Source: Paenibacillus dendritiformis (GTDB lineage: Bacteria > Bacillota > Bacilli > Paenibacillales > Paenibacillaceae). Taken from it: a stretch of DNA of 64,000 nt. This document shows positions 53,548-61,872 of the stretch, in pieces. The stretch spans positions 62,001-126,000 of the forward strand of contig NZ_LDIG01000159.1 of assembly GCF_015845845.1 (NCBI RefSeq), in the 5' to 3' direction. The translations under genes and the position numbers were made by a program. Every line of letters begins with the position of its first letter. Position 1 is the first letter of the stretch. Under the pieces are notes generated by a model. The model was not told where the DNA came from and did not search any database. It was given only the letters and a program-made list of their open reading frames with translations.

Positions 53548-54732
53548 ATGATCAATACGACCGCACCGGTGTGGAAGGCCGCCTTGTCGTCCCGCTACGA
53601 GGAGACTGTCGCTTGGCGGCGCCATTTGCACCGGCATCCCGAAGTGTCTTATGAGGAAAGGCGGACCGCTCTGTTCGTCAAGGAGAAGCTCGAATCGTTC
53701 GGCCTGGAGGTAGCGGCCGGCGTGGGCGGGCATGGCGTGGTCGGCCACCTGAAGAACGGCGCAGGCCCGGTTGTCGCCTTGCGCGCCGACATGGACGCCC
53801 TGCCGATCCAGGACGAGAAGACATGCGAATACGCGTCGACCGTGCCTGGCGTCATGCATGCGTGCGGCCATGACGCGCATACGGCGACGCTGCTGTCCGT
53901 CGCCCGCGCGATGGCGGAGCACCGCGAAGGCTGGAGCGGGGAAGTGCGGTTTATATTTCAGCCGGCTGAGGAGGTCAGTCCCGGCGGTGCCCAAGCGATG
54001 ATTAAGGAAGGGGCGCTGCAGGGCGTCGATCGGATGTATGGCGTCCACCTGTGGACCCCGATCCCTTCCGGCATCGTGGCGGTGCGGCCGGGGCCGATGA
54101 TGGCGGCGGTGGATGACTTCTTCCTGACGGTATACGGCCGGGGCGGCCACGGCGGCATGCCGCATCTGTGCACGGATGCGGTCGTCATCGGCGTTCAGCT
54201 CGTACAGCAATGGCAGACGATCGTCAGCCGGACCGTGTCGCCGCTGCAGCCGGCCGTCGTGTCCGTCGGGGCGCTGCAGGCCGGCTCGACGCAAAATGTC
54301 ATCGCCGACCGCGCGGTATTGAAAGGCACGATACGCTCTTTCGATCCGGCGGTCCGGAAGCTGCTTCGCGAGCGGTTCGAGACGATCCTTCAGCATACGT
54401 GCGCGATGCATGGCGCGGAATATGAGCTGGAATACCGCGTCGGCTATCCGGCGCTGGTCAACCATGAGAGCGAGGCGGAGCGGGTGCGCCGCGTCGCGGC
54501 AGGCTGCTTTGGGCCGGAGCGCGTGCAGGAGGCGGATATGCTGATGCCGGCCGAGGACTTCGCCTACTATATGAAGGAAGTTCCGGGCTGCTTCGTGCTG
54601 GTCGGGGCCGGCAATGGAGAGGCGGCCAGCTACCCGCATCATCATCCGCGCTTCGACATTGACGAGCCGGCGATGCTGACGGCAGGCGAGCTGCTGGCGG
54701 GGCTGGCATGCGACGCGCTCATGAATCCGTAA
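53548..54732 (+). CDS. M20D amidohydrolase (N-acyl/IAA-amino acid hydrolase type)
   Basis: The metal-dependent cytosolic enzyme hydrolyses N-acyl amino acids or related amides. The 394-residue product has AWRRHLHRHPEVSYEERRTA at the start, RADMDALPIQDEKTCEY near residue 80, the metal motif MHACGHDAHTATLL (His, Cys and Asp) near residue 110, and FIFQPAEEVSPGGAQAMI with the catalytic and ligand glutamates near residue 140. A further His is near the end (YPHHHPRFDID). GAAAGGGGAATC precedes the ATG. Its substrate is not fixed. Confidence 0.92.
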   Translation: MINTTAPVWKAALSSRYEETVAWRRHLHRHPEVSYEERRTALFVKEKLESFGLEVAAGVGGHGVVGHLKNGAGPVVALRADMDALPIQDEKTCEYASTVPGVMHACGHDAHTATLLSVARAMAEHREGWSGEVRFIFQPAEEVSPGGAQAMIKEGALQGVDRMYGVHLWTPIPSGIVAVRPGPMMAAVDDFFLTVYGRGGHGGMPHLCTDAVVIGVQLVQQWQTIVSRTVSPLQPAVVSVGALQAGSTQNVIADRAVLKGTIRSFDPAVRKLLRERFETILQHTCAMHGAEYELEYRVGYPALVNHESEAERVRRVAAGCFGPERVQEADMLMPAEDFAYYMKEVPGCFVLVGAGNGEAASYPHHHPRFDIDEPAMLTAGELLAGLACDALMNP

Positions 54733-54788
54733 TCCGGCATAATTCATAGGCATAACGGTTATCCTAATGGTTGAACAGGAGGATGATT

Positions 54789-55217
54789 ATGCCAAACATT
54801 GAGAACATTATGACGGATTCCATCGTCACCTGCACGGCGCAGGACAATATTTATGAAGCCGCAGTCAAGATGAAGCAGCACGACACCGGATTCATTCCGA
54901 TCGTTGACGGCGAACGCCTCATCGGTGTCCTTACCGACCGGGATCTCGTCATCCGCGCGATGGCCGAGAAGCACCCTGGGTCCACTTCCGTCCGTGACGT
55001 GATGACGGAAGATGTGATTTCCGTGGGTCCGGAGGCCACCATTGATGAGACGGCGGAGTTGATGGCCGACCACCAAGTGCGTCGTCTGCCGGTCGTCCGG
55101 GACGGCAAGCTGGTCGGCATCGTATCTCTCGGGGATCTTGCCGTACACGTGCATTTCGCGGATGAAGCGGGAGAGGCGTTAAGCGAGATTTCCGAACAAT
55201 CGCCGTATACGCACTAG
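54789..55217 (+). CDS. CBS-domain pair protein
   Basis: The 142-residue cytosolic protein consists of two CBS domains: IENIMTDSIVTCTAQDNIYE to RLIGVLTDRDLVIRAMAEKH, and VRDVMTEDVISVGPEATIDE to LVGIVSLGDLAVHVHFADEA. These modules bind adenosine nucleotides such as AMP, ATP or SAM. The ATG at 54789 has CAGGAGGATGATT upstream. It resembles AcuB-type and YhcV proteins; acuB is missing from the acu cluster here, but this protein lacks AcuB's C-terminal ACT-like part. Confidence 0.9.
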   Translation: MPNIENIMTDSIVTCTAQDNIYEAAVKMKQHDTGFIPIVDGERLIGVLTDRDLVIRAMAEKHPGSTSVRDVMTEDVISVGPEATIDETAELMADHQVRRLPVVRDGKLVGIVSLGDLAVHVHFADEAGEALSEISEQSPYTH

Positions 55218-55234
55218 GCAAGGCTGGACGGCGC

Positions 55235-55272
55235 AAGTTCATCCTCTCTTCCGAGACGGATGAACTTTTTTG
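55235..55272 (+). terminator. Terminator of the CBS gene
   Basis: The arms AAGTTCATCC and GGATGAACTT enclose a 13-base loop and are followed by TTTTTGTG. It ends 30 bases before the XPB helicase start, so an ATG at 55260 inside it is not the helicase start. Confidence 0.85.
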
Positions 55273-55301
55273 TGTTGCAGGACAGGAAAGGGGATAGAGG
55301 A

Positions 55302-57008
55302 TTGGCTCAGGCATCTTTTCGAATGGTGGTACAACAGGATTGCACGGTGCTGGTGAACGAGCGGAGCCCGGACTATCCGGAGATTCGGGCGGCCGTGCAG
55401 CGGTTCGCCGAACTGATAAAAAACCCGGCGGGCATCCATACGTTCCGGATGACGCCGATCACGCTGTGGAACGCGGCCGCGAACGGCGCCACGGCCCAGT
55501 CGGTGGCGGAGACGCTGGATCGGTACGCGACCTACCCAACGCCCGTCAAGGTCAAGCAGGAGATCGAGATGTGGATGGGGAGGTACGGCCTGTTCATTCT
55601 GGAAGGGGAGGATAAAGAGACGCACTTCACCCTTCGCTCCGAGGATGAAAAGACGCTCGAACGATTCATGCACGATGCGGAAGTCGGCACGCTGTTCTCG
55701 GGCCGGCCGCAGCAGGGCCGGGTGCTCGTCCATGCCCGCAACCGCGGGCGGCTGAAGCGGGCCCTTGCGCGCGCGGGCTATCCTGTCATCGATCATTTGG
55801 GCTTCCGCGATGGAGAGCCGCTCTCATTCCGGCTGGAAGAGAGCTCATCCTTCTCCCTCCGGCCTTATCAGCAGGATGCGGTCGCCGCCTTCATCGGGTC
55901 GGGGACGCGGGCGGCCGGCGATGGCGTCATCGTGCTGCCCTGCGGAGCGGGCAAGACGATCGTCGGCCTGGCGGCGATGACGGCGCTGCAGAGCGAGACG
56001 CTCATTCTCACCTCGAACGCGACGTCGGTCAAGCAATGGAAGGAAGAGCTGCTGAAGCGGACGACCTTGAAGAGCGAGCATGTGGGCGAATATACGGGGG
56101 CGGACAAGCAGGTTCGCCCCGTGACGATATCCACCTATCAGATGATGACCTACCGCCAGCAGAAGGAGGGCGAATGGAGCCATATGCGTCTGTTCCATGA
56201 GCGCGATTGGGGGCTCATCATTTACGACGAGGTCCATCTGCTGCCGGCGCCGGTGTTCCGGACGACGGCGGATCTGCAGGCGACGCGGCGCCTCGGGCTG
56301 ACCGCGACGCTGGTCCGCGAGGACGGCTGCGAGCGGGACGTGTTCTCTCTCATCGGGCCGAAGCGGTTCGAGCTGCCATGGAGGCAGCTCGAGGAGGCCG
56401 GGTGGATTGCCCAGGTGACCTGCACGGAGGTAAGGGTTCCGCTCCCTGCGGCGACCCGCATCGCTTATCAGCAGTCCGGGCTGCGCGAACGGGCGCGCAT
56501 CGCGGCGGAGAACGGGGCCAAAATTCCGGTTGTCCGGAAGCTCATCGCGCGCCACCCGGGCGCGCCGACGCTGGTGATTGGGCAGTACTTGTCCCAGCTT
56601 GACACATTGGCCGCAGCTTTGCAGGCGCCGGTCCTGACCGGGCAGACGCCGCAGGCCGAGCGGCAGCGTCTCTATGAGGCGTTCAAGCGGGGCGAGCTGC
56701 CGGTGCTTATCGTATCGAAGGTGGCGAACTTTGCCGTCGACCTGCCGGACGCGACCGTGGCGATTCAAATATCCGGCAGCTACGGTTCCAGGCAGGAAGA
56801 AGCGCAGCGGCTCGGCAGGCTGCTGCGGCCCAAGAAGGACGGGCGGATGGCCTACTTCTATACGGTGGTAAGCGAAGCTACCAAGGAGCGGGATTACGCG
56901 CTCAAGCGGCAGCTGTTCCTGGTGGAGCAGGGCTATCGCTACCTTATCGAGGAGGGAGAAGAGAACCTTGAACACGAATCAGCTGTTGAAGCGGACGGAA
57001 CCGGATGA
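55302..57008 (+). CDS. XPB-type DNA repair helicase
   Basis: This superfamily 2 helicase of the bacterial XPB (Rad25) branch probably opens DNA in repair. The 568 residues comprise an N-terminal domain (about 1-180), then the helicase core: Walker A LPCGAGKTIVGL near residue 210, motif II YDEVHLLPA near 310, motif III LTATLVREDG near 335, and motif VI EEAQRLGRLLRPKKDG near 505. A TTG at 55302 with AAAGGGG eight bases upstream is the preferred start; an ATG at 55260 lies in a terminator, and ATG 55323 is an alternative. It overlaps the next gene by 41 bases. Confidence 0.88.
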   Translation: MAQASFRMVVQQDCTVLVNERSPDYPEIRAAVQRFAELIKNPAGIHTFRMTPITLWNAAANGATAQSVAETLDRYATYPTPVKVKQEIEMWMGRYGLFILEGEDKETHFTLRSEDEKTLERFMHDAEVGTLFSGRPQQGRVLVHARNRGRLKRALARAGYPVIDHLGFRDGEPLSFRLEESSSFSLRPYQQDAVAAFIGSGTRAAGDGVIVLPCGAGKTIVGLAAMTALQSETLILTSNATSVKQWKEELLKRTTLKSEHVGEYTGADKQVRPVTISTYQMMTYRQQKEGEWSHMRLFHERDWGLIIYDEVHLLPAPVFRTTADLQATRRLGLTATLVREDGCERDVFSLIGPKRFELPWRQLEEAGWIAQVTCTEVRVPLPAATRIAYQQSGLRERARIAAENGAKIPVVRKLIARHPGAPTLVIGQYLSQLDTLAAALQAPVLTGQTPQAERQRLYEAFKRGELPVLIVSKVANFAVDLPDATVAIQISGSYGSRQEEAQRLGRLLRPKKDGRMAYFYTVVSEATKERDYALKRQLFLVEQGYRYLIEEGEENLEHESAVEADGTG

Positions 57009-58947
57009 AGTCTCGGCGCTCCGCCGCTGCTGGGAGCGTTATGCGCAGCAGCCGGAAGCGATTCGGGACGAGTTCCGGTCGCTTGCGCCGCCGCTGCGGC
57101 TTCCGCTGGTGATTATGTTGAAGCAGGCCGGCCCGCTCCCGTTCACGGTGGACAAGCTGCTGAGCTGGCATGGGCCGCAGGCGGCCGGAGCGGGGCTGCT
57201 GGCCGCTTGCGACCCGCTCGCCGAACGCGGGTTCGTGGCAAGCGTCAAGCGGGCGTGGGGCGAGCGCCTGCTCTTCCTGCCGTCGGATATATACGTTCAC
57301 CTTCTGAGATGCCTGCTGGACGAACAGCTCCAGGCGGAAGGCGGTCAGCCGGAACGGGGGGAGCCAGAGGACAGGACGGCCGGTCCGGAACCGGAAGGCG
57401 ATCTGTCCGAAGCGGGACGCGGCATCGTCTTCGGCCTCTTCTCCCTGCTCGCCTTCGCGGCGAAGGAAGGGCTGCCGCTGACGGCGAAAGGAACGCTTCA
57501 CAAGCGTGCGGTTACCCGGCTGTCGGCGCTTAATCCATGGGCGGCAGCGGAGCTTCCGAATGATATGGGAGCGCAGTATCCGTTCGCCGACGCGCTGCCG
57601 CTCCCGCTTGCCCTGGTCATCGATATCGCGCTGCGCTTCGAGCTGCTGAAGAAGGAGGCGAACCGGTATGCGGTGAACGAGCCGGAGCTGGCCCGGTGGC
57701 TGCGGCTTCCTCCGTATGTCTGGAGCGAGGCGGTGATGTCCGTGGTGGAGGAGCATTATTTGCCTCCGGATGCGCAGCTGCGCCATCTCGTGCTGGCCGT
57801 GCGCCTTATCGGTGCGGACGGAGCATGGCATGGCGAGCGGGAGATCATTGCGCGGCTGAGCCGCCTCGGCCTGCTGGGCGAGGCGGACCGGGCGGAGCGC
57901 CAGCTTCGCGGCTGGCTGCGGACCTTCCACGCGCTCGGCTTCTGTCATCTGGCTCGGCCGGAGCAGGGGGACGGGGAGTGGGCTTACCGGCTCGCGGAAC
58001 AGGACGCGGCGGAGGGGCCGGGGTTTTTCATTCAACCGGACTTCGAAATCTTGCTTCCCGCCTCGGCCCCGTTCTATCTCCGATGGGAGCTGGAAGCGAT
58101 CGCGGAATGCGTCCGCACCGATCAGATGGATGTGTACCGGTTGACTAAAGCCTCTTTTGAGCAAGGGGTGGAGCATGGGCGGACGTTGTCGTCCGTCTTG
58201 CGCTTCATGGAGGCGCATGCCTGGACGGGCGTGCCCGAAAATATTCAGGACGCGATGGAGCTGTGGAGCTTGCAATACGGCCGCGTCCGCTTCGCCGAAG
58301 TGACGCTGCTTCGATGCGAGGACAGCGCCGCCGCGGCGGAAGTGAAGGAAGCGCTGCTCCGCGAACCTTCCGGGATGGCCGGAATCGAGCCGATCGGGGA
58401 TCGGGACTTCATCGTCGATCGGGAGCGCGTCCGCGAGTTGGGACAGACGCTGGATAAAGCGGGAATCGCTCCTCTGCGCCAGTGGGCCGGGAAGGAGGAG
58501 ACGGGCTCCATGATATCGGTGTGGGAGGAGGCTTCCGCCGACATGGGAGCGTCTCCGGAGGAAGCGGGGAAAGCGATGGTTTACAGTCCTTCTCCGTTGC
58601 AGTATTATGAAATGGAAACCGAACCGCTGCTTGGCGAAGAAATGGCGGCGCCTTATCGGGAGGTGCCCGGCCAATGGACAAGAACGCTGCGTTCCTATCA
58701 TGCTTCCACACAGAAGGATTTGGTGTCGACGGCCATTCGGCTCTTGACCCCCATCGAAGTGGAGCAGTCGGGGCAGTGTTCCACGCTTATTCCCGTTCGT
58801 ATCCGGGACGGAGAGAAGGAAGCGTGGCTGTTGGAAGCTTATGATGCCGGCGAGGGAGACGCCGCTGAGCTGAAGACATGGTCCCCGGCCGATTGGGAAC
58901 GGCAGCGGCTGGTGCTTCCCGCAGGTTGCCCTGGATCAAGCCGGTAA
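56968..58947 (+). CDS. Helicase-associated protein (Helicase_C_3 type), XPB partner
   Basis: The 659-residue cytosolic protein starts at a TTG inside the XPB gene with GGAGGGAGAAGAG upstream. The N-terminal half is helical with winged-helix-like segments and a Glu/Gly-rich linker (about 110-150). Residues about 350-500 (FFIQPDFEILLPASAPFYLR, then AFECVRTDQMDVYRLTKASF-like and GIEPIGDRDFIVDRERVREL) match the Helicase_C_3 domain, which is also found at the N-terminus of eukaryotic XPB-like helicases. The strong overlap with XPB suggests they act together, perhaps as a complex on damaged DNA. No catalytic motif is visible. Confidence 0.8.
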   Translation: MNTNQLLKRTEPDEVSALRRCWERYAQQPEAIRDEFRSLAPPLRLPLVIMLKQAGPLPFTVDKLLSWHGPQAAGAGLLAACDPLAERGFVASVKRAWGERLLFLPSDIYVHLLRCLLDEQLQAEGGQPERGEPEDRTAGPEPEGDLSEAGRGIVFGLFSLLAFAAKEGLPLTAKGTLHKRAVTRLSALNPWAAAELPNDMGAQYPFADALPLPLALVIDIALRFELLKKEANRYAVNEPELARWLRLPPYVWSEAVMSVVEEHYLPPDAQLRHLVLAVRLIGADGAWHGEREIIARLSRLGLLGEADRAERQLRGWLRTFHALGFCHLARPEQGDGEWAYRLAEQDAAEGPGFFIQPDFEILLPASAPFYLRWELEAIAECVRTDQMDVYRLTKASFEQGVEHGRTLSSVLRFMEAHAWTGVPENIQDAMELWSLQYGRVRFAEVTLLRCEDSAAAAEVKEALLREPSGMAGIEPIGDRDFIVDRERVRELGQTLDKAGIAPLRQWAGKEETGSMISVWEEASADMGASPEEAGKAMVYSPSPLQYYEMETEPLLGEEMAAPYREVPGQWTRTLRSYHASTQKDLVSTAIRLLTPIEVEQSGQCSTLIPVRIRDGEKEAWLLEAYDAGEGDAAELKTWSPADWERQRLVLPAGCPGSSR

Positions 58948-58973
58948 TTTTAGATAGAATTGAGCGTGATAAC

Positions 58974-59426
58974 ATGTCAGTAGGACCGTATGAATCCGTT
59001 GTCGACATGGCCGTTCTGCTCACGAACGCTTACCAATTGGGCGATATGATTAACCAGTCGGCGGAAGTAGCCGAATATCTATATTGGAAAGAACGTATGG
59101 AGCAGAACGCGGAGGTCAAGCGCCTCGTTCGCGAATTCGCTCGCAAGAAGGAGCTGTTCGAGGAGACGGAGCGCTTCGGACATTTCCATCCGGATTATCA
59201 CCGGGCGAAGGATGAAGTGATGGCCGTGCAGGCGCAGCTGGACGCGATTGACGAAGTGGCCCGCTTCAAGCAGGCGGAGCAAGCGCTGGACGAGCTGCTT
59301 CATGACCTGTCAGAGGTGATTGCCCATGCGGTCTCCGATACCATCAAAGTACCCGGCAACGACCCGCTGCCGTCAAAAGGCTGCGGAAGCGGAGGATGCA
59401 GTGGCGGCTGCAGCAGCTGCTCTTAA
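58974..59426 (+). CDS. ylbF: YlbF, subunit of the YlbF-YmcA-YaaT (Y-complex)
   Basis: The 150-residue cytosolic helical protein is of the YlbF/YmcA family, which with YaaT aids RNase Y-mediated mRNA maturation, competence and biofilm control in B. subtilis. The core is VVDMAVLLTNAYQLGDMINQ to LYWKERMEQNAEVKRLVREF and EVMAVQAQLDAIDEV. The C-terminal tail is KGCGSGGCSGGCSSCS, with five cysteines; the B. subtilis complex carries Fe-S clusters, so a ligand role is plausible. ATG 58974 has weak GAGCGTGATAAC upstream. It lies 27 bases after the XPB partner gene and before ylbG, as in Bacillus. Confidence 0.9.
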   Translation: MSVGPYESVVDMAVLLTNAYQLGDMINQSAEVAEYLYWKERMEQNAEVKRLVREFARKKELFEETERFGHFHPDYHRAKDEVMAVQAQLDAIDEVARFKQAEQALDELLHDLSEVIAHAVSDTIKVPGNDPLPSKGCGSGGCSGGCSSCS

Positions 59427-59459
59427 CCAGCCTTCATTCGGGGGAAAGCGAGGAGAATT

Positions 59460-59723
59460 ATGTTTCCTGAACGAACGGGATATATTATATGGGTCACCGA
59501 TGTGAAGGCGGCCCGGAATTTGGACAAATACGGAACGCTTCACTATATTTCTCGCAAAATGCATTATGCCGTTCTGTATGTCAACTCGGATCGAGCCGAG
59601 GATACGATGAAGAATATTCGCCGGTTGAATTACGTCAAAAAAATCGAACGCTCGTACCGGAACGAAATCAAGACGGAATATAGCGGGGAGACGCAGGACA
59701 AGACCCAATATTTCGGAATGTGA
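59460..59723 (+). CDS. ylbG: YlbG family protein (DUF2129)
   Basis: The 87-residue cytosolic protein has the DUF2129 signature: MFPERTGYIIWVTDVKAARN, LDKYGTLHYISRKMHYAVLY and NIRRLNYVKKIERSYRNEI. Its function is unknown, but the gene is always close to ylbF in Bacilli and is so here, 33 bases downstream. GAGGAGAATT precedes the ATG. A terminator follows. Confidence 0.93.
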   Translation: MFPERTGYIIWVTDVKAARNLDKYGTLHYISRKMHYAVLYVNSDRAEDTMKNIRRLNYVKKIERSYRNEIKTEYSGETQDKTQYFGM

Positions 59724-59734
59724 GAGCATGGATC

Positions 59735-59770
59735 CAGACCTATTCCTACAAACGGAGTAGGTCTTTTTGT
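59735..59770 (+). terminator. Terminator of the ylbF-ylbG unit
   Basis: The arms AGACCTATTCC and GGAGTAGGTCT have one wobble pair and a 7-base loop, followed by TTTTGTT. Confidence 0.8.
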
Positions 59771-59826
59771 TACGGACGTACCGCGCCGCTCCGGACTCCG
59801 TTCGGGAGGGTTGTCCGTCTGAGACC

Positions 59827-59989
59827 GATCTGTTGCCAGTTTCCTGCCGATTTGTTGCCGGTTTGCTGGTTGTTGCCGGACTGCTCCGGACTGCTGCCGG
59901 ATTGCTGTCGGTCTCCTGCTGGACTGCTGTCGGTCTGCTGTTGTCGGTCTGCTGTCTGTCTGCTGCCGGACTGCTGCCGGTCGGTTGCG
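59827..59989. repeat. Degenerate 11-bp tandem repeat
   Basis: About 13 units of 11 bases with consensus GGACTGCTGCC run from 59827 to 59989 (for example GGACTGCTGCC at 59888 and 59968, GGACTGCTGTC at 59921, GGTCTGCTGTC at 59946), with a few one- to seven-base slips. The period is close to one DNA turn. It lies in the 509-base gap between ylbG and the next gene. Open frames on both strands are side effects of the repeat. Confidence 0.8.
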
Positions 59990-60150
59990 GAAGGCGTTTA
60001 TGCGGCAAAGATTGCTCGCCACACTCGTCCGGGAAGGGTTGATTTGCAGAAAAAAGTGGAAGCGGAACTAGAAAAGGTTGGAGAATGTGTCTTTTTTGGA
60101 ACACTTTGTTAAAATTGCGTAAAAACCGGCCTGGAGAGCGTGGGGTGAAC

Positions 60151-60179
60151 TTGAGAACGGGTTCCGCTTCATGTAATAT
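60151..60179 (+). promoter_or_regulatory. Promoter of the 60233 gene
   Basis: TTGAGA and TAATAT have 17 bases between them and end 53 bases before the GTG start. Confidence 0.55.
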
Positions 60180-60232
60180 ATTGGGTAAATATACATAGAC
60201 AAAAAGACCTAACGTGGTGGAGAGTGGTACCA

Positions 60233-60670
60233 GTGAGAGATAAAGTCATGGAACGATGGAGCACGTACGAACCTTTTTACGTCTTGTTAGGGGAGAACAA
60301 GGTGGCTGATATCGTCATCACCCATCATGCCAGATCCCGCTGGGCAGATCGGATTTCCAAGACAGATGCCGATACCGAATCGATCGCCGCGTTTATGTGG
60401 GATTGTCTGAAGCAGGAACGAATCGCTCCTTATTACCGCAACGAGCAGGATGTGTTTCTGATTGACGGAGACTTGGTCGTGGTGGCGGAATTTACGCCTT
60501 CCGATCGGGACTTCGATCTGGCGGGAGAGCCGATGATGAAGATGATTGTCGTTACGTTTCTTGGCAAGATGTCGGAGACGATGGAACTGCGGGATTTGAA
60601 GACATACTACTCCTGGCTCCGTCATTCCCGCCGCATGACGCTCGTGAAGAACAGCCGCAAGCGCAAGTAG
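60233..60670 (+). CDS. Hypothetical protein (145 residues)
   Basis: The family is not recognised with certainty. The GTG at 60233 has GGTGGAG ten bases upstream; an in-frame GTG at 60224 is less well placed. The product is soluble. It has ADIVITHHARSRWADRISK, with conserved-looking His/Arg, then FLIDGDLVVVAEFTPSDRDF and a basic tail (RHSRRMTLVKNSRKRK). The HHARSRWxxR pattern and beta strands recall RelE-like mRNA interferase folds, but this is only a resemblance and no antitoxin gene lies beside it. Confidence 0.65.
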   Translation: MRDKVMERWSTYEPFYVLLGENKVADIVITHHARSRWADRISKTDADTESIAAFMWDCLKQERIAPYYRNEQDVFLIDGDLVVVAEFTPSDRDFDLAGEPMMKMIVVTFLGKMSETMELRDLKTYYSWLRHSRRMTLVKNSRKRK

Positions 60671-60957
60671 CGGGAGCGCTTCCGAAGCGCGCCGCACAGG
60701 CAGCTCTGTATAACATACGCCATTCCATAGGAGGCCGCCCCTGCCCGGGGACGGCCATTTTATTGTTGCGGTACGGCGTGGGCGGGAACGACGGTCGGCC
60801 CTGCTTCGGCTCAAGCCGCTCCTGCCGCGCAGCCGTCCACCTCCGCCGCGCAGCCCGCTGCCGTCCGGCTGGAGCGGTCTTTGCGGGCAGACTTTCTAAT
60901 GTTTGCTCCCGTTGGAGTATAATGAGGTAGAGAGTCATGGGAGAGGATGAAGGACGC

Positions 60958-61872
60958 ATGGGGTTGAGTTTCCATCAGCTTCATATTTTCTATACGGTCG
61001 CCACGCGGGGCAGCTTCTCCGCGGCGGCCCAGACGCTGCATATGACCCAGCCCGCGGTGACGATGCAGATTCAGGCGCTTGAGGAATATTTCGGCACGAA
61101 GCTGCTGCACCGCTCTACGAAGAAGCTCAATCTGTCCGAGGCCGGGCAGAAGCTGCTGCCCTATGCGAAGCGTTGCCTCGATCTCGTCCGCGAGACGGAA
61201 GAGATGATGTCCAACTATACGCTTGATCTGCAGGGCAGATTGAAGCTGGCCGCCAGTCTGACGATTGGCGAATATGCGCTGCCCCATTTGCTCGGCGCGT
61301 TCGCGAAGCAGCACCCGCAGCTGGATATCCAGCTTCAGATTATGAACACGTCCCAGATTGTGGCCGGCGTCCGTTCGCAGCAATTGCATCTCGGGCTGGT
61401 CGAGGCTCCGGTGACCGAGACGGACATCCATGTCGAAGCGGTGATGGAAGACGAGCTTATGCTCATTACCCCGCGCGATCATCCGCTCGCGAAGGCGGAG
61501 AAGGTTCGGCTGGAGGATGTGATGCAGTATCCGTTCGTGCTGCGCGAGACCGGATCGGGAACGCGCATCGTGATGGAAGAGGCGCTGCGCGCGTACGGGG
61601 CCGATCCCGCCAAGCTGCGGGTCGTCATGGAGCTGGGCAGCACCGGCGCGGTCAAATCGGCCGTGGAGGCGGGCATCGGCATTACGATGCTCTCGCCGTC
61701 CGTCGTCCGCCACGAACAGGCGCTGGGCCTGGTCCATGTGCTCCGCATCGAGTCGCTTCGCATCAAGCGGCAGTTCTATGCGGTGCATGCCCAAGCCGGC
61801 CTGCTGTCGCTGCCGGCAACGACCTTTATGACCTATTTGCGTACCCGACAAGAAAAGGAGTGGTTGCCATGA
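60958..61872 (+). CDS. LysR family transcriptional regulator
   Basis: The 304-residue DNA-binding protein has an N-terminal helix-turn-helix (FHQLHIFYTVATRGSFSAAA, then HMTQPAVTMQIQALEEYFGT) and a periplasmic-binding-like effector domain with LASLTIGEYALPHLLG-like and ETGSGTRIVMEEALR. It resembles CysL/CbbR-type regulators. The chosen ATG at 60958 (MGLSFHQL) has GAAGGAC upstream; an ATG at 60937 lies too close to a TATAAT. The stop overlaps the PHP gene start by 4 bases, so the two are cotranscribed. The effector is unknown. Confidence 0.92.
   Translation: MGLSFHQLHIFYTVATRGSFSAAAQTLHMTQPAVTMQIQALEEYFGTKLLHRSTKKLNLSEAGQKLLPYAKRCLDLVRETEEMMSNYTLDLQGRLKLAASLTIGEYALPHLLGAFAKQHPQLDIQLQIMNTSQIVAGVRSQQLHLGLVEAPVTETDIHVEAVMEDELMLITPRDHPLAKAEKVRLEDVMQYPFVLRETGSGTRIVMEEALRAYGADPAKLRVVMELGSTGAVKSAVEAGIGITMLSPSVVRHEQALGLVHVLRIESLRIKRQFYAVHAQAGLLSLPATTFMTYLRTRQEKEWLP

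Noticed and set aside
59373-60104. Minus-strand Q/T/R-rich frame of 243 residues after ylbG
   Set aside because: The amino-acid pattern comes from the 11-bp repeat read in three frames; it overlaps ylbF and ylbG and has no ribosome site.
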